Assembly (NCBI GenBank): GCA_032433595.1 | Contig: JASWJB010000185.1 | Span: forward strand, 23,722 to 87,721 | Direction of reading: 5' to 3' | From: Conoideocrella luteorostrata | Taxonomy: Eukaryota > Ascomycota > Sordariomycetes > Hypocreales > Clavicipitaceae | Length of the DNA: 64,000 nt | Shown here: piece after piece, positions 21,118-31,093 of the stretch | Numbering within the stretch: the stretch's first letter is position 1 | Layout: the number at the start of each line of letters is the position of its first letter | Made by a program: the position numbers and the translations under genes | The notes under the pieces: model-generated | Told to the model about the DNA's origin: nothing | The model's database searches: none | What the model saw: the letters and a program-made list of their open reading frames with translations, nothing else

Positions 21118-23148
21118 ATGGCACCCTCAGTTGTTGATCCGGTCCGGGACACGGTCGTCCCGTTGGCCAACCCACAGTCGAAGACCGTTTTACTTGGCCA
21201 CGATAACGTGGCTAAGCCCGTGGAGGATGACTTCATGTACGATTTCAAGTACAATCATCCCCTGCCAACGACCGACGTCCTTGGCTTGGACATCCCCGAC
21301 GATTGTGACGCTCAGAAGGAAGCCGAACGCATCGTCGCTCATCTCTCTGAGTCAACTGCCAAGGCAGATGCTTCTGCGTTCGCTGACCTTTTTCTCGACT
21401 ATGGTAAGACTCCCCATACAGAAAGAGTCTTATCACCATGGGATTTGGGTGCTAAAACAGAATCACAGGCGTGTGGCGTGATAAATTGTCCTTCACTTGG
21501 GATCACCGTACTTTCAACTTCCGCGACGCAATTTATAAGGCTGCTTCCGACTTGTTAGATCAAACTGGAGCCACCAACTTTTCCTTTCTCAACCCTGCAC
21601 CAAAGGTTGATCGCCCCTATGATGGTTATTCACAGCTGCAGTTTGTTGTTAGATTCGAGACCAAGCTAGTCCATGCATCGGCTGTCATTAATGCAGTCCT
21701 TACTAAGAACGGCTGGAGGATCTACATGATGCACACTGTTGCGGAAGGTCTCCTCCAGTTCCCAGAGCAGCCTGCTCCAGATGGACACATGACTGGTGTC
21801 GTCAGCTGGGCGGCACAAAGAGCCAAGACGGTTGATACCGCCGACCCTGAGGTCTTGGTCATTGGTGGAGGCCAGAAGTAAGTGCTTTCCACTTGTGTCC
21901 CTTCCTTACCTATTGCTGACCATCTCATGTAGCGGTCTTGCTCTAGCAGCACGCTGCAAGATGCTCGGAATGGACACCTTGATAATTGAACAGAGTGACG
22001 AGATCGGCGATGTTTGGAAGAAGCGATACGAATACCTCTCTCTCCATTTCCCACATTGGCCAGATGCCCTTCCATACTTCAATTATCCCCAACATTGGCC
22101 AACATACACTCCCGCACAAAAGCAAGGTCTATACATGTCGTGGTATGCCTCGGCGCTCGAGCTCAACGTCTGGACTAGGTCAACAGTTGCCACGGCTGAT
22201 CGGCAAGACGATGAGTGGACTGTGACAATCAACAAGCATGGTGACACTCGCACGCTTCATCCAAAGCATGTTGTCATGGCCACTTCGCTTTGCGGCCTCC
22301 CATCGACCCCGGAAATCCCTGGTATGGCTGACTTCAAGGGTGTTATCCGCCACTCCACTGCTCACACTTCTTCCCGTGGATTCAAGAAGGTCTGTGTTGT
22401 CGGCACGGCTTCCTCTGGGTTTGACACGGCCTACGAATGTGCGCGCTTGGGTATCGACGTTACCCTCGTGCAGCGGTCTCCCACCTACATCATGTCTTTG
22501 ACTCACTCCGTCCCCCGCATGATGGGCAACTACGCCCCGGGCGAGGATGGTAGCCGCCCTAACATAGAAGACCAAGACCGAATCTTTTTCCATACCCCTA
22601 TTGGTCCCGGAGAGGAACTAAGCAGGCGTTTGACTAAGACGCTGGAGGACTTGGATAGACCGTTGCTTGAGGCTCTGAACGCCCGTGGACTCCGGACCTG
22701 GCGTGGCCAGCGTGGTACCGGTACCGCGACTCTTGGAGCAACCCGCAACGGAGGTTTCTACTTCGATGCCGGTGCTTGCGAGGAGATCATCAACGGCAAC
22801 ATCAAGGTCGAGCAGGGGTACATCAAGCACTTCACAGAGGACAAGGTGACCTTGGGCGGCGAGAGCGAACGAGAGCGAGAGTTCGATCTGGTTGTGTTCG
22901 CGACAGGCTTCACCAACACCATTGATTCCATCCGAGCCACCCTTGGTGAGAAGATTGCGAGGCAAGTCGGGCCAATTTGGGGTGTCGACGAGGAGGGAGA
23001 GTACAAGACGGCTTTCAGAGAAACTGGTGTGAAGAACCTGTGGCTCATGGTTGGCTTCCTTCCCATGACCCGCTTCTTTTCGAGACCACTAGCACTGCGC
23101 TTGAAGGCTTTGAGTGAAGGCATCTCCCCCCCTCCATACAAGATCTAG
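21118..23148 (+). CDS. Flavin-containing monooxygenase with N-terminal SnoaL/NTF2-like domain
   Basis: Three exons (21118-21403, 21469-21877, 21933-23148) give 636 residues. The first 210 or so form a SnoaL/NTF2-like domain (AERIVAHLSESTAKADASAF and the LSFTWDHRTF segment). Then comes an FAD-binding Rossmann fold with IGGGQNGLALAARCKMLG at about 226-243, and EQSDEIGDVWKKRY. The second, NADPH-binding motif reads VVGTASSGFDTA where GxGxS is expected, so its first glycine is altered. FATGFTNTI near 600 is the usual flavin-monooxygenase ATG motif. Such SnoaL-monooxygenase fusions are common in ascomycetes but mostly uncharacterised. The role in this cluster is unknown; oxidation or Baeyer-Villiger cleavage of a pathway intermediate is possible. 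A run of AGATCT repeats overlaps the stop codon. Confidence 0.85.
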
Positions 23149-23370
23149 ATCTAGATCTAGATCCATAGAGATATAGAAAGTAAAAACGGAAATAATTGAA
23201 TTGCATAATTGTTGACGAAGCTGCACAATACATTTTGTTATCCGACTGAATGTTCCAAGATATTAACCTGCCCAAGCTGACGGACAGTTTGACCGGTTCG
23301 CTTCAAAGTACGTAGCGCGGTTTCATCACCTATTACTGCAAGAACAAGCTCGGATTTACATATATATGTG

Positions 23371-23676
23371 TGTTGCGTTACGGGCCTTTACAAAGGTGTG
23401 TGGTAAAGGAGCAATTTGGCAACAGTGGAAATCGGCAGGAATAGATGCAATTAATGAATTCTGACAATGATGAATATAATTTGATGATGATAATGATGCC
23501 CTCTGAAAAGGCACCGTGACCCTTCTATATAGTCCTTCAGTGACCGGAACATTTCCTTGAATTTAGTGGCCTTAGGCCTACATTCCTTGGCATCGTGCCA
23601 CCTTCTTCCACTATCGTACGAATCTAGCTAATACGAGGCATCGGCCATTTCCGAAGGTGCCACTCTAATCTCAACA
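23371..23676 (+). repeat. Solo LTR family C, copy 2
   Basis: It runs from TGTTGCGTTACG to ATCTCAACA, 306 bp. It shares long stretches with 13486-13852, including GACCCTTCTATATAGTCC and CTTCTTCCACTATCGTACG. The 10-base minisatellite of copy 1 is absent here, which explains most of the length difference. No exact target duplication is visible. Confidence 0.82.
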
Positions 23677-25243
23677 ATATGGTGTAGCAGTGATTTGGAC
23701 TTCTCCTAGACCGATGCGAAGTTTGGGGACCCCGCGGGGCATGGCACCCAACTTTTTTCCTCTTCGTAGTTCATCACATAGCGTAACTAGATTCTGTCTA
23801 GCAGACTCTGGCTGAAGCTCGAATGTTGATACAACGCATACCAATCACGCCTCTTATATCTAGAAAAGCAAGGCGATGGCAATGGCTGCCTTATGACATG
23901 CGGTTCACACAGATACTGATGAAAGGCCCGCATCGAAATACGTCTAGATTGCGTTTGTTCCTTGAGACACCCAGAAGATGCCTTGATGGAAAGAAATCCT
24001 CAAGAACTAATTGCAAGACCTATGCACATGCAACAGGGCTCGCTACAATGGCTCGATGTTGTCGAAGCATGGGTTTCAAAATTATTGACTAGGACTTGTC
24101 TTGATGAAAAAGACTTCTTCCAGATCATTGATTTCGACACAGTTGGTCTGTTAGTCTAGGCAGAGAACGGAAGCAATACCACATTGCCGCAAGTAGAGCA
24201 ACAACCCTTCGCTCGAAGTTACAGTTCGCCCTGGCCCGGAGAAGCGGCATTCACAGAGCCGAAACAAGATTGACCGGTATTTGGAACAATAGAAACTCGT
24301 TGCGGGTGAACGTCTACAATGTTGGTGCGCACTGGCCCCCCCACTCCCCCTTCCTTCATAGTAATTGGCTTTCAACGACCCGCGCAATGTTACGACCATC
24401 ACAGTCTTGTCGTGCCTGCTACTAGCGAGAATCTCGAGGGCGCTTCGATGCTGTAACTGTTGATTGGGCTATAAGTATAAGCACTAGAACGCTTCGTACG
24501 TAAGCGAACTCTAACCTTCGAAACCATTTTTCACAGAGGAGAAATTAGAATTTATTCTCAACATTGGGGATGAGTTAAATACAAGCTCAACGCTGTAGTC
24601 ATAGCTCGGCACGAAACGAGCCTAAACGCTGCCAGCTGGATTCGAACAGACAGTCGACTTCTCTGGCTCGCCACCGAAGCCTTGAACTTCTCTTTGCCTC
24701 GGCGAACGTCGCTATTGGCCATGAACCCACAGTACCAGGGAGATGGCACTGATCGTATCTTTGAAGTTTCTGTTCTCTACACTATTGATTTCGAATCAGC
24801 TCTAGGCCATCCAAGGCCACTGCCAGGCGAATCATCACGTTCCATTAGGGATGCATACTCGGTATATTTTGTGCTCCGATTCGGAATGGCAAATCCGAAC
24901 AGCCCCACACTTTCTCAAATTGCGCACTACCGCGCTCGAAAGTAATTCCTATTGGCCAAGTGCAGCGCGTCCCCACTCTTGCTGAACAACCACACTGGCC
25001 TATTGTGCATTGTATGATCACACTAAACCGCGACGTGAGGGCGACGCTTAAATCCAGACAATACGACTCAGGGCAAGACTGATATTCCTCGGGCATCCTT
25101 CTTACAGTAGCAGATATATTTCCTCGAAATCTTCTTGCCAATTATCAGCGCATGGGATTTTGCCGAAGTCTTTTCGTATAATTGGCCAATCTGGTGGTTG
25201 CACCCAAAGTGTCTGCCTGGTGTGTCATTGAAATTAACACCAA
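23677..25243. other. Intergenic, no supported gene
   Basis: Frames of 60-90 codons at 23823-24159 and 24682-24945 are not recognisable and lack splice or start support. A short stretch near 24610-24690 (GAGCCTAAACGCTGCC, then ACTTCTCTTTGCC) recurs near 45415-45470, so part of this region is repeat-derived. Confidence 0.45.
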
Positions 25244-26355
25244 ATGACGCATGAACGATTAGTTTTAAACACTGGTGCTGAGATTCCAGCTTTAGGCCTT
25301 GGTACATCTCGGCTGCTGAGTTATTACCGTATTGTACTGACACGATTACAGGGACCTGGCAAAGTAAGCCAGGACAAGTGGCTAATGCCGTCCTGCACGC
25401 CCTGCGATCTGGCTACAGGCATATTGATGCTGCTTACTGCTATGGAAACGAGTAAGAAGTAGGGGCTGGCTTAAAGGCAGCATTTGATGAAGGCGTTGTA
25501 AGAAGAGAAGACGTCTTTGTTACCACCAAACTTTGGTATACTTATCACACCAGAGTGGAGGAGGGGTTGGACAGAAGCCTACAAAACCTGGGACTCGACT
25601 ACGTCAATCTTTACCTTGTTCATTGGCCTGTTGCTTTGAACCCAAACGGTATGGTAGTGAAGTCGGAAGGTTGGAGAGCTACGCTAAATTGTTGCCAGGA
25701 AATGACGACAAATTTCCGAGTCTACCGAGCGTGAAACGCGATTTATATCTTCAACGATCCCATACGGAGACATGGAAAGACATGGAGGCTGTTTTTGCGG
25801 CAAGGAAGGCCAAGGCTATCGGGGTTGCCAACTATAGCCTGTCGTATTTGAAAGAACTGTTGACAACGGCGAAGATTATGCCGGCTGTCAATCAGATGGA
25901 GAATCATCCATTGCTGCCTTAGCAAGAGATAATCGACTTATGTGACTGGAGGAGGATTCACGTGACAGCCTATAGCCCGTTGGGTAGCGCTGGTAGCCCT
26001 CTCTTAGAGCTTCCTGTCATCCAACATATTGCTACAAAGAAGGGCGTCTCTCCAGCCGCCGTACTTCTCGGATGGCATAGTAAGATCTATAACTCTGAAA
26101 GAGTAGCAGTTCAAGAGGTTCGCTAACTACAGTTTAGTTTCCACCCGTCGATCTGTATTAGCAAAGTCTGTAAGGCCAAGCCGGATCACGGAGAACTTTA
26201 ACTTGATTAAATTATCCAAGGATGAGGTGGTTGCTATTGAGACTATAGCAAAAAACATCACTCAAAGGGAAGGTTTTACGCGCTATGTGTATCCTTCATT
26301 TGGCGTCTATTTCGGATTTCCTGATAAGCGCGAACAGCATCGAGTTGTAGCATAG
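25244..26355 (+). pseudogene. Aldo-keto reductase, decayed by two nonsense codons
   Basis: The sequence reads as a full fungal aldo-keto reductase of about 300 residues. Visible are [13 protein letters not shown] at the start, [14 protein letters not shown] (the catalytic Tyr motif), VFVTTKLW and the LVHWPVALNPNG segment, IGVANYS, AVNQMENHPLLP and STRRSVLAKSV near the cofactor site. Introns can be placed at 25651-25699 (GTATGG...TGCCAG) and near 26080-26136. Two in-frame stops interrupt otherwise good frames: TAA at 25453 after YGNE, and TAG at 25920, where CAG (Gln) is expected in HPLLPQQEI. The joint between the first and second exon also lacks a clean donor site. The original role was probably sugar or aldehyde reduction with NADPH in this cluster. 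The low number of defects suggests recent loss. Confidence 0.82.
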
Positions 26356-26356
26356 C

Positions 26357-26573
26357 TGTTGGAAATATCCCGTCATGACACACCGGCAGGCACGTGGGCA
26401 AGTCACGGAGTCACCCTGGTGCGCACCTTTTATACAGCGCGGGCATGGATCTTCTTCTTCTTCTTCTCTTCCTTTTCTAGATATGATCAGATGAATTGAA
26501 TTGCTTTGCACGTTGTTTTGCTTCACCCTCCGGCATCGATTCCCTCGTCACCCGAAGCTCCGTGCTTCCTACA
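26357..26573 (+). repeat. Solo LTR family A, copy 2
   Basis: It runs from TGTTGGAAATATCC to GTGCTTCCTACA, 217 bp. It starts one base after the stop codon of the aldo-keto reductase relic and ends at a second aldo-keto reductase fragment. It shares the CTTCTTCTTCT stretch, AGATGAATTGAATTG and the CGGCATCGATTCC block with the other A copies. No matching target duplication remains. Confidence 0.8.
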
Positions 26574-26756
26574 CTTACACATTCTGTATGCGCTAAGAAA
26601 GTAACGCCAAACCGTATTATGAATGACGTAAATCTCGTTGAGCTGTCCAAGGGTGGCATGGATCTCATCGAAGCTTCAATGAAAGGCAGTGCTGCCACGT
26701 GTTATATTTATCCTGCGTTTAGTATCGACTTTAGTTTTCCTGATAAAAACCATTAG
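26574..26756 (+). pseudogene. C-terminal fragment of a second aldo-keto reductase
   Basis: About 60 codons after the LTR align with the tail of the preceding relic: VTPNRIMNDVNLVELSKGG against VRPSRITENFNLIKLSKDE, then IYPAFSIDFSFPDK against VYPSFGVYFGFPDK, ending in a stop. The N-terminal part is gone. The two tails are clearly different, so this is a diverged tandem paralogue, with the LTR now at the break. Confidence 0.75.
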
Positions 26757-27606
26757 TCCAGCAACCTAAGATCTGCTCAACATGGAAAGATTAAGCTTAA
26801 ATACTGCAAGAAGAAGAACAAAGTTCACTAAGAAATACATATTGGGCATCATATTAATCACATCTTGCCGAAAAGTGTATCTTCTTGCATACGTGTGCGT
26901 GTTCAAAGCCAGTCGAAGTTGAGTATGCTTCCGAAAGACAACCGACGCATCGAATGCCATAGGGGCATGCAAATACACAAACGTCTCCGCCCATATTTCA
27001 GTGACCAGGTGAGGAGTTAATAGAGTATGAATTCTGTTACGGAGACTGTCGCATTTCTCCTTCATGTTTTAAGCTAACATCACATGGTTAAGCCCGGATT
27101 GAGATTGGGTTGCAGGAGTTCCACAAGAGTTGGACATCCATTTCTAGATACTTATTGTTAGTAAAGCCCATGCACGTTTGATAAAATGAATATTTACACA
27201 TGTACAGTTGTGCGCTGATCACAAACAGAATTTGCAAGCCTTCAGCAGCTTTCCCAGCTAGAGTGAAATGGTTTACCCTGGGTTAGTCGAGGAGGTGGGA
27301 TCGGGAATCGCCGCCCGACGTGGGCTCAGCTCCGCCACCCCCGTCACCCGGATCCAGGGAGATTGATCCACGGGTCCAATGCTCCCGGAAAAACAAAACA
27401 TGCCTAGGTGCAGAGGAGAGAAATGCAGCCAGCCCCATCAATTAGACCCTGTAGCTTTGGACGTTGGTTATTCCAGAGCCTAAATAAGAATCCGAGGGCG
27501 AGGAGGAAGTCCGTACTTATTTTAACCTTGTAACAGGAACTGATTCGGCATGCAAGAAGAACCTTGAGAAGCAGCAGTTCACTACAACGCCGCCAAAATC
27601 GTCGAC
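26757..27606. promoter_or_regulatory. Intergenic with the promoter of the polyol dehydrogenase
   Basis: No gene is supported. The last 350 bases contain a GC-rich patch around 27290-27370, with CTCCGC (complement of the CreA-type SYGGRG) near 27329, and the AT-rich CCTAAATAAGAATCC near 27479. Carbon catabolite control is a guess from this patch. Confidence 0.35.
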
Positions 27607-28835
27607 ATGTCTTCTCCCAATTTGTCAGCAGGTCAGTATCTTTATGCTGCTAAAGACTTACGCTTCGAAACACGCGAAATTCCTACACCCGGCCCTGGCG
27701 AGGTAGTTGTCGCTGTTAGGTCTACAACGCTCTGCGGTTCAGACCTTCACTACTACAACCACTACAAAAACGGGTCTATTCTCGTCCGCGAGCCATTGTG
27801 TTTAGGTCATGAGTCATCAGGAGAAATCGTTGCCGCTGGCGAGAAAGCCAGTCTGAAAGTAGGCGACCGTGTTGCGCTTGAGGTTGGAGTCCCTTGCCGA
27901 GAATGTGACCTCTGCAAAGCTGGCCGCTACAACATTTGCCCCCACCTTCGCTTCCGTAGCTCGGGCTCAAAATTCCCGCATTACCAAGGGACGTTGCAAG
28001 AATACGTTTGTCATCCGGAAAGTTGGGTGCACCCGCTGCCAGAGAGTCTCGACTTTGAAGTCGGTGCCCTACTGGAGCCATTGGCCGTAGCCGTTCAAGC
28101 CGTTCGTCGCATCGCCATGATTAGCTCCCCACAACCCGTTGAAAATGTTCTGATCTTCGGTGCCGGCGCCATTGGGCTTTTGACAGCTTTAGCTCTTCGC
28201 GCAACCGGGGTCAAGAATATTGCCATGGCCGACATCCACCTAGGGCGACTCAAGTTCGCGAGGGAGAATGCCTTTGCTTCCATAATTTATGAGGTCAAAC
28301 CAAAGTCTGCGGCGTCAGTTGATGACGCTATGAGTGTGGCGAAGGACGTGGCCCAGGATATGGGAGAGCTGCAATGGCCACATGACAAGACGATCAATAA
28401 GTTTAACGTGGTGTTTGAATGCACTGGCGTTGCTTCATGTATACAAACATCCATATACGTGAGCTTTTTACTCTAATCATTGCATAGTTTACTGCTAAAT
28501 TCAGCATTTAGGCAACTAAATCTGGCGGCTATGTGGTAGTAGCTGGTCTAGGAACCCCCAACATCACAATTCCCATATCCGAAGCTTCTGCCAGAGAGAT
28601 CACTATCGTTCCCACCTGGAGGTACGCCAACGCCTATCCAGAAGCCATGAGAGTCGCAGAAGCCTCGGTCAAAAGTTTTGCGTTGGGCGCAGAGCAGAAG
28701 TTGCCTGACATCCGAAAGCTTATTACCCATCGGTTTGAGGGACTAGATTCTGTTCCTGATGCATTTGCTCTTGCTGGTGCTTCAGGGGATTCCAAGGGTG
28801 GCGTGGTCATCAAGACCGTAGTCAACTGCGCTTGA
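27607..28835 (+). CDS. Zinc-dependent polyol (sorbitol/xylitol/arabitol) dehydrogenase
   Basis: Two exons (27607-28458 and 28512-28835) give 391 residues, a medium-chain dehydrogenase of the polyol dehydrogenase branch that oxidises a sugar alcohol to a ketose. Catalytic zinc ligands are visible as Cys43 (TLCGSDLHYY), His68-Glu69 (GHE) and Glu157 (LLEPLAVA). The structural zinc site has Cys97, Cys100, Cys103 and Cys111. The Rossmann motif is GAGAIG at about 185-190, and the following ADIH suggests NAD. A longer-than-usual insert (KPKSAASVDDAMSVAKDV) lies after the fold. The gene lies between the decayed aldo-keto reductase and the sugar porter. Together with the SDR it suggests polyol/ketose interconversion. 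The exact polyol cannot be told from the sequence. Confidence 0.9.
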
Positions 28836-29158
28836 AAGGCACGTTGTAGGATTCAAACATATTTTTGGCTGAAAGAGCTACTAAATAGACTCTTGTAATG
28901 TCACCTTGCCTGAAAAGGCTGGGGCGCCTCTCGCGGGTCCCGCCAGGTGTGTGCGCCCCCAAGTAAGCATGTATCTATGTGAAGCACCAGTCCTACCTGT
29001 CCCTTCTGAACCTGGAAATCGAAGTAAGTCATTAGCATTCGACATTGCGGCAGCCTATATGATGAGTGTTTTGAAAATGGAGAGGATAGTTCAAGTGGTA
29101 TTACGGATATATATGTGTCAATTGAAGACTTAGGAAACCGCCTCTCAAATAGCCGCTT
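28836..29158. other. Intergenic, no supported gene
   Basis: This is the downstream flank of the polyol dehydrogenase; I see nothing in it. Confidence 0.5.
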
Positions 29159-29250
29159 CTATCTATCCATACGCACATTCCTGCCAGCCAACGCTTCAAT
29201 ATACTTGCGAACCTTTGCCTCAATCTGCTGCTCCTCTAGACCGGACGTGT
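29159..29250 (-). pseudogene. C-terminal relic of a second dihydroxyacetone-synthase-type gene
   Basis: Read on the minus strand, about 27 codons before a stop give IEAKVRKYIEALAGRNVRM. This aligns with IEAKVRKYLGYLNGKNARM at the C-terminus of the intact enzyme encoded at 8257-10436. The protein-level match with a stop at nearly the same place is specific. Upstream sequence on this strand no longer resembles the enzyme. It is therefore the remnant of a second, diverged copy, not a recent duplicate. Confidence 0.7.
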
Positions 29251-30112
29251 GTGGTTCCTCATCTTACGCCCAATCACGAAGGATCGCTACGCGCAATCCG
29301 CATCTGCGTGATCTCGTCAACACGGAGATCACCGCGCTCACTCTGGATCGCTCCGTGATCCCCATGAGCTTCTCTGAGCCATCTAGTATATAGACGCACC
29401 CAAGACGCCCCCAGTAGAGCTACTCTCAGCTCCTTAGCTATCAATAACATAGTCACCGATTGACTTGCCTTTCTAGTTACCACGTCTCGCACTTCGACTG
29501 TGGCACGCGACGGTAATACTCATTGCTCAGTATTGACATCCTAGAACATCAACCGACTTCACTCTTCAGCTCCCCTACAGCCGAAGCCCAAACGTCACAA
29601 AGAAGTGGCCCTTCACCTTCCCCTACTTTATTGCTTTCTTGGCACCCAACTGTTAACAAAGTAGCCTAATTTGCACCTATCTGCCTGACATTCATACTGT
29701 GAACCCCTTTCAAGCGCGCACTGCCCATCTTAAGGCAGCTTCCAGCCCGCCGCCCGCCGTAGATAGCTTTGACCTAGGCATCCATACTCCAGTTAACTTA
29801 GCGGAAGGAGCCGCTCTGCTCTTCTCAGAAACGCTCCGGCCGTAATATGCCGCTCGATTAGCACCCCGCCACCCTTAGGTAGGGTGGCTACCATCCTCAA
29901 CACTCCGTGCTCTATCAAAGAGCTGCAGCGGCGGAAGGCGCTCAGCGCACCAGCCCTCCTCAATCGCGGAGTCAGCGAATCGGATTATGCGCGGGCATAC
30001 CGAATCGTCCAATGCCAAGCTCCGAATGTTTCATGTTTTTTGTGAAGCGTTCGACGCGACCGCTCGGCGATTCACCGCCGAAGCAGATGTCGCAATCGCC
30101 CAGAAACTCTCA
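29251..30112. other. Intergenic, probably decayed sequence
   Basis: No frame is convincing. C-rich and low in stop-free length, with no recognisable domain. It may contain more of the lost gene or of transposons, but I cannot identify any. Confidence 0.4.
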
Positions 30113-30290
30113 CATTGATGATTGAAGAAGAATCCCTCGTCTGACGGCCTCGTCCAAATCCCCCTATAAATCCCCCTACAATCCAAGACACGCCTGCCTG
30201 GGATTCCTGCCTTAGGCCAAGAGGCCACTTATCCTTTCTCTCACTGCCCGTGTATCCACACATCCACTCACACACACGTGTTATCCAACA
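30113..30290 (+). repeat. Solo LTR family B, 5'-truncated copy
   Basis: It starts inside the family B sequence at TTGATGATTGAAGAAG and continues through CCCTCGTCTGACGGCC and AAGACACGCCTGCC to the normal end TTATCCAACA. The first 60 or so bases of the element are missing. Confidence 0.8.
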
Positions 30291-30406
30291 GCTACACATA
30301 TCTACCAAGGTCTTGAGCCGGAATATCGGCCCTCGCAAGTTAAATCCGAGACTAGCCTACGCTATGCGTGATAGCGCTGAAACGACTCTCCGAGGGTTCG
30401 GAATAC

Positions 30407-30597
30407 TGTTGGAGTCCATCGTCAAGGTCACGTAGTCACCCTAGCGCGCCGTATAAAAGAGGCGCGCTAGGTTGCATACCTCCTCTTCTTCTTCTCTCTT
30501 GGATAACTATGATCAAATGAATTGAACACTTTGTTTTTACGTATTGCTTCGTGCGAGAACCTTTTGACGTCAATCAGAAACCCCTGTGCTTCCTACA
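30407..30597 (+). repeat. Solo LTR family A, copy 3, with exact target duplication
   Basis: It runs from TGTTGGAGTCC to GTGCTTCCTACA, 191 bp. The flanking 5-bp duplication AATAC is exact (30402-30406 and 30598-30602). The internal landmark TAGCGCGCCGTATAAAAGAG contains a TATA-like box, presumably the LTR promoter. Confidence 0.9.
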
Positions 30598-30947
30598 AAT
30601 ACTGTCCCGTTTTTTGAACCATATAGTATAGAGCTACTTGTCTACCTCTAGGCAGCTCAAAGTCGTGCCGTGGCTCTAATCCTTCCGGATTCAGCTTGTG
30701 TTTCTAATAACTCAAGGCGGCAGTAGAGGGAAGGCTCAACCAGTAGGAATTGCTCATCCGACATTAGTGCTACAGGCGAACTGGGGAAAAATATGGGTCG
30801 CTGTTCGGAAATGCCATCCCGCACCAGCGTCGGCCAATCAATCCTTACATTAGGGTTTCTGTCGCTACGCATTACAGTACCAGGGGTCCCCATGGGGGTG
30901 CATGCGACCGTTATTTGGTCTTACCCCAGCATATGATTATTAGGGGT

Positions 30948-30958
30948 GCGGAATCCGC
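30948..30958. promoter_or_regulatory. GCGGAATCCGC inverted repeat, candidate Zn2Cys6 site
   Basis: The 11-mer has CGG and CCG in inverted orientation separated by three bases, 136 bases upstream of the sugar porter ATG. Zn2Cys6 regulators commonly bind CGG-Nx-CCG, and one is encoded 2.3 kb downstream. Related CGGAAT half sites occur upstream of other cluster genes. Confidence 0.4.
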
Positions 30959-31093
30959 GTGATTTTGCGCTCAGCACTAGCCTCTGGACAAAGACACCTC
31001 TATCCCCAGTCCTTAAATATCTTTGATACGAACCGGCTTCTTACTCCTTCTCCCCACTGCAATACCTCCTAAATTCCATTCATCTCTGTCAAT

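Noticed and set aside
24630..24650. GGATTCGAAC resembling the complement of a tRNA B box
   Set aside because: No acceptor stem, A box or anticodon arm can be built around it on either strand.
25640..25740. Apparent frameshift in the aldo-keto reductase relic
   Set aside because: A normal intron (GTATGG...TTGCCAG, 25651-25699) explains the change of frame; only the two stop codons count as damage.
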